7,787 bases of DNA from Cellvibrionales bacterium (lineage in GTDB: Bacteria > Pseudomonadota > Gammaproteobacteria > Pseudomonadales > JAHEGP01). Positions 1 through 5,605 of the stretch are shown here, piece after piece; the first letter of the stretch is position 1; each line of letters starts with the position of its first letter. Location of the stretch: contig JAHEGP010000153.1 in NCBI GenBank assembly GCA_024645065.1, positions 1 to 7,787 on the forward strand, given 5' to 3'. The position numbers were made by a program, and so were the translations under genes. Below the pieces are notes generated by a model. It made no database searches, was not told the origin of the DNA, and was given only the letters and a program-made list of their open reading frames with translations.

Positions 1-150
1 TGTCGGACTTGGGGGTTCGTAGCGAGGCGAGTGGGAAAGCGAGTACATTTTGACGCGATTTTGAGGCGCATAGTGGGGCTATGTAACGAGAAATCCCGTC
101 AAAATGGGCCGGTGTCCCGCCGCCGCAGTAGAATCAGTCTAAGTCCGACA
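1..150. repeat. Long imperfect palindrome (MITE/REP-like), possibly cut by the window start
   Basis: Three nested perfect inverted-repeat pairs share one centre near position 76. TGTCGGACTT at 1-10 pairs with AAGTCCGACA at 141-150, CATTTTGACG at 46-55 pairs with CGTCAAAATG at 97-106, and CATAG at 69-73 pairs with CTATG at 79-83 around a TGGGG loop. The stretches between these arms also pair imperfectly: 16-36 matches the reverse complement of about 115-135 with small bulges. The whole block could therefore fold into one hairpin of about 150 nt. No open reading frame in it looks like a real protein. Such a structure fits a non-autonomous palindromic mobile element or a large structured intergenic repeat. 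It lies 62 bp beyond the cardiolipin synthase stop codon, so it might also act on transcript ends. The element class is inference; the pairing is seen directly. Confidence 0.7.
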
Positions 151-167
151 GACTCCTGCGTAATATT

Positions 168-208
168 CACCCATTCCTGGCGCTCCCGCTCAGGCTGGAG
201 AATGGGTG
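168..208 (-). terminator. Stem-loop just downstream of the cardiolipin synthase gene, possible terminator
   Basis: CACCCATTC at 168-176 pairs perfectly with GAATGGGTG at 200-208, giving a 9-bp stem with a 23-nt loop that can form a small inner CTG/CAG pairing. It starts 5 bases past the stop codon of the minus-strand gene. On the minus strand the stem is followed by AATATTA, not by a run of T, so it is not a textbook rho-independent terminator. It may instead protect the transcript 3' end. It could also belong with the adjacent palindrome. Confidence 0.3.
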
Positions 209-212
209 GATC

Positions 213-1634
213 TCACAATACCGGACCAACGATTGCGAGCGCATTGTTGCAAAGGCGCCGGGTCCATTTCCATGACGCCACGGTGTCGAGAGTGATCTCC
301 CTGGAATCCGCCTGATAGTCCGCCTGTCTTTTTCGCAGGTCCGCGGTAAGGGCAGGATCATGGAAAAGGATATTGTTTTCGTAATTCAGGTCGAAACTAC
401 GGCGATCCATATTGGCCGAGCCTATCAGGGTGATCTGCGAATCTACCGTCATGGTTTTCGCATGCAGCAAGCCGCGCTGGTACTCGAATATTTTCACCCC
501 GGCGGCCAACAACTCAGCATAGTAACTTTTGCTGGTGGCTCCGACTGCGAAATCGTCATTGCGCGCCGGGATAATGATCGAGGTTGCTACGCCGCGATTG
601 GCGGCGGCGCAAAGCGCAGCCTGCATGGGAGCATTGGGTACGTAATAGGGGGTGGTGATGAACAACTCCCTGCGCGCCGCGTTCATCACAGATTCAAACA
701 TTTCCGGCATCGCCGAATTGCGAACGGTCGGGCCGGTGCCGATAACTTGCGCGGTGAACCCGGGCGGTGACGGTTCCAGGGATTCCTGCAAAACGCTGGT
801 GATGTCCTCGTCGACGTTAGCCATCCAGTCGCTGGCGAAGAGATGTTGATTCTGGCGAACAATCGGGCCCTCGAAGCGAATCACTGAATCCACCCATGGA
901 GCATATTTCGCTTTTGGCAAAAAAGCGGGGTCGGCGCAGTTCTGGCTGCCGCAATAGGTGACCCGGTTGTCGATTACCAGTATTTTACGGTGATCCCGCA
1001 AATCGATGCGCCCCTCGAATACCCGAACCAACGGATTTCCAATTTTCAGTGAAGTGGCCGTTTGAACTCCGGCGGCTTTCATCGCCTGCCATTGCTGGCT
1101 GTTCACCATATCGCGCGAACCAAGGTCATCTACCATCGCGCGGCAGGTCACCCCCCGCTGTGCCGCGCGTTTTAGTGCCTCGGCCATCCTGGTGCCATTG
1201 TTATCGGTCAACCAGATGTAAAACATCAGGTGCACGTGTCGGGTGGCAGCATCGACATCTGCAATCATTTCAGTTATCGCGGCGTCGGAATCCTGCATCA
1301 GCTTTCCGCGGTTGCCTCCTACCGGCGCGTAGCCGTTAATCGACTCTCCCACCTTGAAGATCGGGTCGAATAGCTCGGGGACGTGCCCTGGCACCTCCCA
1401 CCCGGGCGTGTTCTCGGGCCGAGGAAGCATCGCATTGACCTGTTTCAGTCTATCGATTCGCCGCTTCCCGACCTTGGTTTCGCCGAGAAAAAGGTAGGCG
1501 ATTACGCCCACATATGGAGCTGCGAGAACCACTATCAGCCATGCAGCCCGGGACTCGGGTTGGCGGTGCGGCCTGAGCAAAATCCTGATGGTGCAGGCTC
1601 CACAGATAATGATATGAGCGATCAACCAGAACAT
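213..1634 (-). CDS. cls: Cardiolipin synthase (phospholipase D superfamily, ClsA type)
   Basis: This predicted inner-membrane enzyme condenses two phosphatidylglycerol molecules into cardiolipin and glycerol. The 473-residue protein has two N-terminal membrane segments (about residues 1-20 and 30-51), followed by GETKVGKRR, typical of the N-terminal domain of bacterial Cls. Two complete HKD active-site motifs follow. The first is H215-x-K217-x4-D222 with GSQN after it; the second is H391-x-K393-x4-D398 with GSAN after it. The length is close to the roughly 480-residue Cls family norm. An upstream in-frame ATG at 1676 would add 14 residues, but AAAGGAG at 1641-1647 lies 6 bases before the ATG at 1634 and decides for the shorter form. 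The gene stands alone on the minus strand, with a stem-loop right after its stop. The family is secure; assignment to ClsA rather than ClsB or ClsC rests on the N-terminal membrane segments and length. Confidence 0.93.
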   Translation of the reverse strand: MFWLIAHIIICGACTIRILLRPHRQPESRAAWLIVVLAAPYVGVIAYLFLGETKVGKRRIDRLKQVNAMLPRPENTPGWEVPGHVPELFDPIFKVGESINGYAPVGGNRGKLMQDSDAAITEMIADVDAATRHVHLMFYIWLTDNNGTRMAEALKRAAQRGVTCRAMVDDLGSRDMVNSQQWQAMKAAGVQTATSLKIGNPLVRVFEGRIDLRDHRKILVIDNRVTYCGSQNCADPAFLPKAKYAPWVDSVIRFEGPIVRQNQHLFASDWMANVDEDITSVLQESLEPSPPGFTAQVIGTGPTVRNSAMPEMFESVMNAARRELFITTPYYVPNAPMQAALCAAANRGVATSIIIPARNDDFAVGATSKSYYAELLAAGVKIFEYQRGLLHAKTMTVDSQITLIGSANMDRRSFDLNYENNILFHDPALTADLRKRQADYQADSREITLDTVASWKWTRRLCNNALAIVGPVL

Positions 1635-1640
1635 TCGCAA

Positions 1641-1647
1641 CTCCTTT
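1641..1647 (-). promoter_or_regulatory. Ribosome binding site fixing the cls start
   Basis: On the minus strand AAAGGAG precedes the ATG at 1632-1634 by 6 bases. The longer in-frame ATG at 1674-1676 has no comparable site, so the N-terminal extension it would give is probably not made. Confidence 0.8.
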
Positions 1648-1972
1648 CGACACGCCCTGAAGGCCGCTACCGGCATTTTACCGTCGCCTCGCCGGGGGTA
1701 AAGCTCTGCCAGAAACCATCAGGCCAATGTTTACAGCGCCTTGCGGAGATCTTCACGAACCGGTGCGAAGGGAGCCCCGCTTATATAAACGTCGGCTCGA
1801 TGATATGCAGCCGTCTGTCGCTGGCGAGGCTGGAGCGTCAAGCGTTGTACTGCATGCTAACGCGCATCGGTGGAGTAATCTACCGGGGAGCGGGACTACT
1901 ACGGAAGTTGCAGCGGATAGCGCATGGGCGACATAGGCTGCCTACCAGCGTTAATAAAGAGTGGATAACGAG
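1648..1972. other. Intergenic stretch between cls and the sulfatase terminator
   Basis: I find no convincing gene in this stretch. The open frames here lack recognisable motifs, ribosome binding sites and coding-like composition. It must contain the cls promoter on the minus strand. The only AT-rich candidate is TTTATATAAG near 1780-1790 (minus sense TATATA), but no good -35 hexamer sits at the right distance, so I do not call it. No tRNA-like or other RNA structure was recognised. Confidence 0.4.
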
Positions 1973-1995
1973 AAAACCGGGCTTGGGCAGCCCGG
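1973..1995 (-). terminator. Rho-independent terminator of the sulfatase gene
   Basis: On the minus strand CCGGGCT (1995-1989) pairs with AGCCCGG (1983-1977) around a GCCCA loop, and TTTTC follows at once. This is a 7-bp GC-rich stem with a short T tract, 88 bases past the sulfatase stop codon and in the correct orientation for that gene. Confidence 0.7.
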
Positions 1996-2042
1996 GAATT
2001 TGATTGGCTGGCGCGGTGCCGGCCTCAGAGGGAGCTGTTGTG

Positions 2043-2066
2043 CGGGGACGGCTAGCGCCATCCCCG
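2043..2066 (-). repeat. Inverted repeat in the sulfatase 3' untranslated region
   Basis: CGGGGA at 2043-2048 pairs with TCCCCG at 2061-2066. After one A/C mismatch GGC pairs with GCC around a TAGC loop, giving nine pairs in all. It begins 17 bases after the sulfatase stop and has no T tract on the minus strand. It could stabilise the message ahead of the true terminator at 1973-1995, or have no role. Confidence 0.45.
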
Positions 2067-2082
2067 TTCAATACTCCGCTTA

Positions 2083-3639
2083 CTAGTTGCGAATCGCCCG
2101 ATCCAGCAAGCTCTTCAGGCGTTGCACTTCGATGGTCTGGTAGCCGATATTGGATGCGGACAGCGAGCCGCCAGCCTGGAAGGGGTAGTCCTTGATGGTG
2201 GCAAAGAACTTCTGCACAAAGCCCTGCGCCGGCACCATCAGCCACATATTGTCAGCGTACCATCTGGTGTACATGCCCGATCCGTCATAAGCATGCTCGA
2301 AGGGATCAGCACGCAGGTTGGTGATGACAGGCCAGGCAGGCGTTTGGCGAAGGGCTACGTTGATAGCGCCTTCTTCGATACCGAACGCTACTTTCCAGTC
2401 GTCGACCCGAATCGCGTTCAACATACCACTGGCGGCGAAGTACATGATTTCCCGGCGTGGGCCTTTTTCAGCCTTGCCCTGGAAGTAAGGCATAAAATTA
2501 TAGCCATCGAGATGTACCCGAAATTTCTTGCCGTTGGCCTTGTAGCCATCTTTTGACGCCAGCTTCTCCTTGACATCCGGCACGCCAGCCGCTGCGAGGA
2601 AGGTGGGCATCCAGTCTTCCTGGCTCATGATATCGTTGTAAATGGTGCCCGGCTTGATGGTGCCCGGCCACCGCACCATCTGGGGTACACGCATGCCACC
2701 TTCCCAGGTTGTGCCCTTTTCACCACGGTAGGGAGTCGCGCCACCATCCGGGAAGGTAAACTTCTCGGCTCCGTTGTCGGTGGAGAACACCACGATGGTA
2801 TTGTCCTCGACACCCAGTTTCTTCAGATGATCGAGGAAGCTGCCGACCATGTCGTCGAGTTCCTTCATGCCGTCAGCATAGAGGCTGATGCCGGTCACGC
2901 CGCGGTACTTTTCCTGCAGGCGCGTCCACACGTGCATCCGGGTGAAGTTCATCCAGACGAAAAACGGCTTCTTGTCCTTGACCGACTTTTCCATGAACTT
3001 CTTGGCCGCACCACCAAACTCTGAATCCACGTGTTCCATGCGCTTTCTGGTCAGCGGACCGGTATCCTCGATTTTGCCATCGGCGAAGGAATGGATGACA
3101 CCGCGCGGGCCAAACTTCTTGTGAAAGGCCGCGTCTTTCGGGTAGTAGTAGGTTTCCGGCTCTTCTTCCGCATTCAGGTGGTAGAGGTTGCCGAAGAACT
3201 CATCGAAGCCGTGATTGGTGGGCAGGTGCTCATCCTGGTCGCCCAGATGGTTCTTGCCAAACTGACCAGTGGCATAGCCCTGCTCCTTGAGCAGGTCTCC
3301 TATGGTCGGGGCCCAATCGGGAATACCGTGGTCAGAGCCGGGCATTCCGATGGTCAGAAGACCGGTCCGAAAGGGTTGCTGACCAAGGATGAATGACGCC
3401 CGCCCCGCTGTGCACGACTGTTGCGCATACATATCGGTGAACAGGGCTCCCTCGTTGGCAATCGAGTCAATATTGGGAGTGGTGTAACCCATACCGCCAC
3501 GGTTGTAGGCACTGGAATTCCAAACGCCGACATCATCGCCCCAAAGCACCAGGATATTGGGCTTTTCTGCAGCCAGGGATTTGATGGGAAGCAACAAAAT
3601 TAACGACATTATAGCTGTGTGCCACACTCGTCGATACAT
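2083..3639 (-). CDS. Exported arylsulfatase (type I sulfatase, formylglycine dependent)
   Basis: Predicted periplasmic hydrolase of sulfate esters; the natural substrate cannot be read from the sequence. The 518-residue protein starts with a Sec signal peptide (MYRR, hydrophobic core, likely cleavage after SLAA at residue 24). It carries the alkaline phosphatase-superfamily sulfatase fold. The catalytic motif is C76-T-A-G-R80, where Cys76 would be oxidised to formylglycine. Metal and active-site residues expected for the family are present: D35-D36 near the mature N-terminus, K129 and H131 (GKNH), H236, D288-N289 (STDNG) and K308 before EGGMRVP at 313-319. AAGGAG lies 8 bases before the ATG. 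It appears monocistronic: it is divergent from the next gene, and a terminator follows it. A weak TTTCGA-N18-TTAATA promoter is possible in the AT-rich leader. No formylglycine-generating enzyme or sulfatase transporter is in the window, so maturation must depend on a gene elsewhere. Confidence 0.93.
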   Translation of the reverse strand: MYRRVWHTAIMSLILLLPIKSLAAEKPNILVLWGDDVGVWNSSAYNRGGMGYTTPNIDSIANEGALFTDMYAQQSCTAGRASFILGQQPFRTGLLTIGMPGSDHGIPDWAPTIGDLLKEQGYATGQFGKNHLGDQDEHLPTNHGFDEFFGNLYHLNAEEEPETYYYPKDAAFHKKFGPRGVIHSFADGKIEDTGPLTRKRMEHVDSEFGGAAKKFMEKSVKDKKPFFVWMNFTRMHVWTRLQEKYRGVTGISLYADGMKELDDMVGSFLDHLKKLGVEDNTIVVFSTDNGAEKFTFPDGGATPYRGEKGTTWEGGMRVPQMVRWPGTIKPGTIYNDIMSQEDWMPTFLAAAGVPDVKEKLASKDGYKANGKKFRVHLDGYNFMPYFQGKAEKGPRREIMYFAASGMLNAIRVDDWKVAFGIEEGAINVALRQTPAWPVITNLRADPFEHAYDGSGMYTRWYADNMWLMVPAQGFVQKFFATIKDYPFQAGGSLSASNIGYQTIEVQRLKSLLDRAIRN

Positions 3640-3647
3640 CGGTATTT

Positions 3648-3653
3648 CTCCTT
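3648..3653 (-). promoter_or_regulatory. Ribosome binding site of the sulfatase gene
   Basis: On the minus strand AAGGAG sits 8 bases before the ATG at 3637-3639 and supports the start that yields a complete signal peptide. Confidence 0.75.
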
Positions 3654-3865
3654 ATCTAGTTATTAATGACCGCATTGAAACACCTCGAAAAGCAGAGCGC
3701 AATAGCCATAACACTTTTTGTAAATCCAGGATGGTCAGGTGCGGCGCCACGCCACCGACGACAGCGACTCTGAAAGGTTGGGATAGCTGTGCCTTTACCC
3801 GGCAGGCCACTACCAGCGGGAGCCAACACTCGCTTGGGACGGTTCACCATGATAGAGCAGTTCAC

Positions 3866-3894
3866 TTCGAAAAATTCACCAGAACCGTTACAAT
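3866..3894 (+). promoter_or_regulatory. Candidate sigma-70 promoter for the 70-residue protein gene
   Basis: The -10 hexamer TACAAT (3889-3894) matches the consensus at five of six bases. TTCGAA (3866-3871) stands 17 bases upstream as a weaker -35, with three of six matches. Transcription would start near 3901, giving a leader of about 20 bases that holds the TGGAGGA ribosome binding site at 3906-3912. The spacing fits, but the -35 match is modest. Confidence 0.5.
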
Positions 3895-3919
3895 GAACCG
3901 GTCACTGGAGGAAATGGTA

Positions 3920-4132
3920 ATGACCAGTTTCAGTCGCAGCATGCGCTACAAGGGTAAAGTCGAGGAGGACAGCTATTTTGCCAGGCTCGACAAGGATCGA
4001 GTTGCTGCACTTCGCGAACAGGAAGCGCGCGCCGGCGACGCCGGCCAGCCCGCAGCTGATGCCGTCAAACACAAGTCTGGCGATGGCAACCCGCCTGCCG
4101 GCCCGTCCGCCGGCAGGCAAAAGGATTGCTAA
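3920..4132 (+). CDS. Small charged protein of unknown function
   Basis: I do not recognise a named family. The 70-residue product has two parts. Residues 8-37 (from MRYKGKVEEDSYF through LREQEAR) are highly charged and likely helical. Residues 38-70 are rich in Gly, Ala, Pro and Lys, probably disordered, and end in Cys. There is no signal peptide or membrane segment, so it is probably cytoplasmic. The start is chosen because GGAGG at 3907-3911 lies 8 bases before the ATG at 3920. The ATG at 3914 is too close to that site, and the frame remains open far upstream only as an antisense shadow of the sulfatase gene. A credible promoter lies just upstream, so it is probably transcribed alone, divergent from the sulfatase. 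The codon frame near the 3' end overlaps a strong hairpin (4093-4118). Confidence 0.6.
   Translation: MTSFSRSMRYKGKVEEDSYFARLDKDRVAALREQEARAGDAGQPAADAVKHKSGDGNPPAGPSAGRQKDC
4093..4118 (+). repeat. Perfect hairpin in the 3' end of the small-protein gene
   Basis: GCCTGCCGG at 4093-4101 pairs perfectly with CCGGCAGGC at 4110-4118 around an 8-base loop, CCCGTCCG. It ends 12 bases before the stop codon's first base and is followed by AAAAGG, not by a T run, on the plus strand. On the minus strand it would be preceded by TTTT, so it is not a canonical terminator in either direction. It may slow RNase digestion from the 3' end, or it may simply reflect the Pro/Gly/Ala codons there. Confidence 0.5.
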
Positions 4133-4437
4133 TAAGGGCCCGGCCTCTAAATCGGGATGGGTCTAGGGTGAGTCCCCTTCCAGCAATGCCGGGGGCGCTC
4201 CTGCCATGAGCCCTATCAAGCTGGCCCTTTTGACCACGGTCCAGCCCCGGGGGACATTAAATAGCATCCAATTCGGTGTCACCCCAGGCTTCGCCTCAAG
4301 CGCCTCCTGTTGGGGCGCCGCGCCCTGCCAGGCATTCCCTGGCGGAGAAGGGCCGGCAATTACTGTCGCTGCGATCGTTTTTCGACCTGATTGATGAGAG
4401 CCACGTTGGATGTAACCATCGCACCGGACTGACTGCC
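4133..4437. other. Intergenic stretch before the EEP lipoprotein gene
   Basis: No convincing gene is seen here. The EEP frame stays open back to an ATG at 4276, but the added 54 residues look non-coding and would bury the lipoprotein signal. A small hairpin is present: GCCAGG (4327-4332) pairs with CCTGGC (4338-4343), without a T tract. GGGCGCCGCGCCC nearby is also self-complementary. A possible -35, TTGACC at 4230-4235, is followed 19 bases later by CATTAA (4255-4260); this is a weak promoter candidate for the gene downstream. Confidence 0.35.
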
Positions 4438-5388
4438 ATGACTTCTGCCCGGCCATCGAGAACAACCAGAGGAGTTTTCAGTATCCTGAGCCGCCTGATA
4501 CCCTGGATATTTCTATGCTCGATTCCTGTGCTCTCGGTTTCCAGCTGTTCCGTTGCGCCCAGGGGAAGCGTGGCCGATCGGACCCAGGTGATATCGGTCA
4601 TCGAGCTCTCCCGGGAGCCGGTGCAGCCGGAACCGCGGGATACGCTGAGACTGGTCAGCGTCAATCTCGCCCACGGCCGCCAGGTCAGCATCAACCAGCT
4701 GCTGGTCTCCACGCAGACAACCTGCCGCAATCTCGACGCCGTCGCCTCATTTCTCGTCAAGGTTGAAGCCGATGTGGTCGCCCTGCAGGAAGCCGACAGT
4801 CCCTCGCTATGGAGTGGCGGCTTTCATCACGTTGACTACCTGGCGCAGCAATCGCGCTTGCCACGGTATGCTTACACCGAACACGCACAGTTGTGGATCG
4901 GCAATTATGGCACCGCCATAATGTCCCGACTTCCAATCAAGTCGGCTATCGGGCATACCTTCCCTTCAACGCCTCCCACAGCCAGCAAGGGTTTCACGCT
5001 GGTGGAGGTCGAATGGCCGACCGGCCACGGTAAATCCAGGCTGGTCGATATCGTGTCTGTGCACCTGGATTTTTCCCGCAAGACGGTGCGCAGGCAGCAG
5101 CTTGACGAACTGGTGAGGATACTGAAAACGCGCAATAAACCGCTTATTATCATGGGTGATTTCAATAGCGAGTGGTTGGCTGAGCAGTACCTGGTGGACA
5201 GTTTTGCCGATCGTTCCGAACTCCATGTTTACCAATCCGGCAGCGAAGACCTGGACACTTACAAGGACAAGCGACTCGACTGGATACTACTTACCCGGGA
5301 CCTCGAGTTTGACAGCTACCGGGTTGCCACTGAAGTGCTGTCCGATCATCGTGCTATTGTTGCTTCGATTCGCATCAAACCCGACTGA
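4438..5388 (+). CDS. Lipoprotein of the endonuclease/exonuclease/phosphatase (EEP) superfamily
   Basis: A 316-residue predicted metal-dependent phosphoesterase anchored in the cell envelope; the substrate (nucleic acid, phospholipid or another phosphodiester) is not evident. The N-terminus has basic residues, a hydrophobic stretch (about 19-34) and a lipobox V-S-S-C with Cys37 as the likely lipidated residue. The EEP core runs from about residue 70 to the end with the expected active-site residues in order: N76 (VSVNLAHG), E118 (VALQEAD), N156-Y157-G158, H209 (VSVHLDF), D241 and N243 (MGDFNSE), D281 (RLDWIL), and D303-H304 (SDHRAIV). None is missing. The start at ATG 4438 lacks a clear ribosome binding site but gives a compact signal peptide. 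A strong AGAGGAG at 4468-4474 inside the gene has no canonical start after it. A possible broken lipoprotein gene begins 12 bases after the stop and could be cotranscribed. The family call is secure; location rests on the lipobox. Confidence 0.85.
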   Translation: MTSARPSRTTRGVFSILSRLIPWIFLCSIPVLSVSSCSVAPRGSVADRTQVISVIELSREPVQPEPRDTLRLVSVNLAHGRQVSINQLLVSTQTTCRNLDAVASFLVKVEADVVALQEADSPSLWSGGFHHVDYLAQQSRLPRYAYTEHAQLWIGNYGTAIMSRLPIKSAIGHTFPSTPPTASKGFTLVEVEWPTGHGKSRLVDIVSVHLDFSRKTVRRQQLDELVRILKTRNKPLIIMGDFNSEWLAEQYLVDSFADRSELHVYQSGSEDLDTYKDKRLDWILLTRDLEFDSYRVATEVLSDHRAIVASIRIKPD

Positions 5389-5400
5389 GGAATAGCGCTG

Positions 5401-5605
5401 TTGTTTACCGCGCCCCCTCTACTGTTGTTGCTACCATTCATTCTGTTACTGGCCGCCTGTGCTTCAGCCCGAGCAAGACCCCTGTGCTGCCGATCGCCTC
5501 AAAATCACAGACCGCCCTCCCTTGCACGCAGTCGTTGATCGGGATGTTTCCGAGCATCAGCCCAGGCGCCGCCGAGGCAGTACCGAATCAATCAACGTTC
5601 GCTAG
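5401..5605 (+). pseudogene. Possible small lipoprotein gene interrupted by a frameshift
   Basis: From TTG at 5401, with AGGA at 5388-5391 nine bases upstream, the frame encodes a very hydrophobic leader ending in a classic lipobox, LLLAAC (Cys codon 5458-5460). That frame then runs only to a TGA at 5536-5538 through an Arg/Pro/Cys-rich, non-native-looking tail. Shifting by one base just after the Cys (about 5461-5465) opens a frame reading QPEQDPCAADRLKITDRP at its beginning. It continues for 46 residues to TAG at 5603-5605, overlapping the stop codon of the convergent beta-oxidation gene. This second frame looks more like a mature protein. A single indel in a short lipoprotein gene would explain both halves. 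The hydrophobic leader lacks basic residues and the start is TTG, so chance is possible. It lies directly behind the EEP lipoprotein gene. Confidence 0.3.

Noticed and set aside
31..315. Plus-strand open frame over the palindrome and cls 3' end
   Set aside because: It is mostly antisense to the palindrome and cls, has no ribosome site and encodes a composition without recognisable motifs.
1961..1970. DnaA-box-like GTGGATAAC
   Set aside because: It is a single imperfect match, with no cluster of boxes or AT-rich unwinding element around it.
2122..3396. Several plus-strand open frames opposite the sulfatase gene
   Set aside because: They are shadows of a well-supported minus-strand gene with intact family motifs.
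3557..3919. Long upstream extension of the small plus-strand gene
   Set aside because: It is antisense to the sulfatase signal-peptide region and then non-coding in character. The ribosome site at 3906-3912 supports the start at 3920.
4327..4343. Hairpin GCCAGG/CCTGGC as a terminator for the small gene
   Set aside because: There is no T tract on either strand, and it lies about 200 bp past the stop codon.
4276..4437. 54-residue N-terminal extension of the EEP lipoprotein
   Set aside because: It would place the signal peptide and lipobox inside the protein, and the added residues look random.
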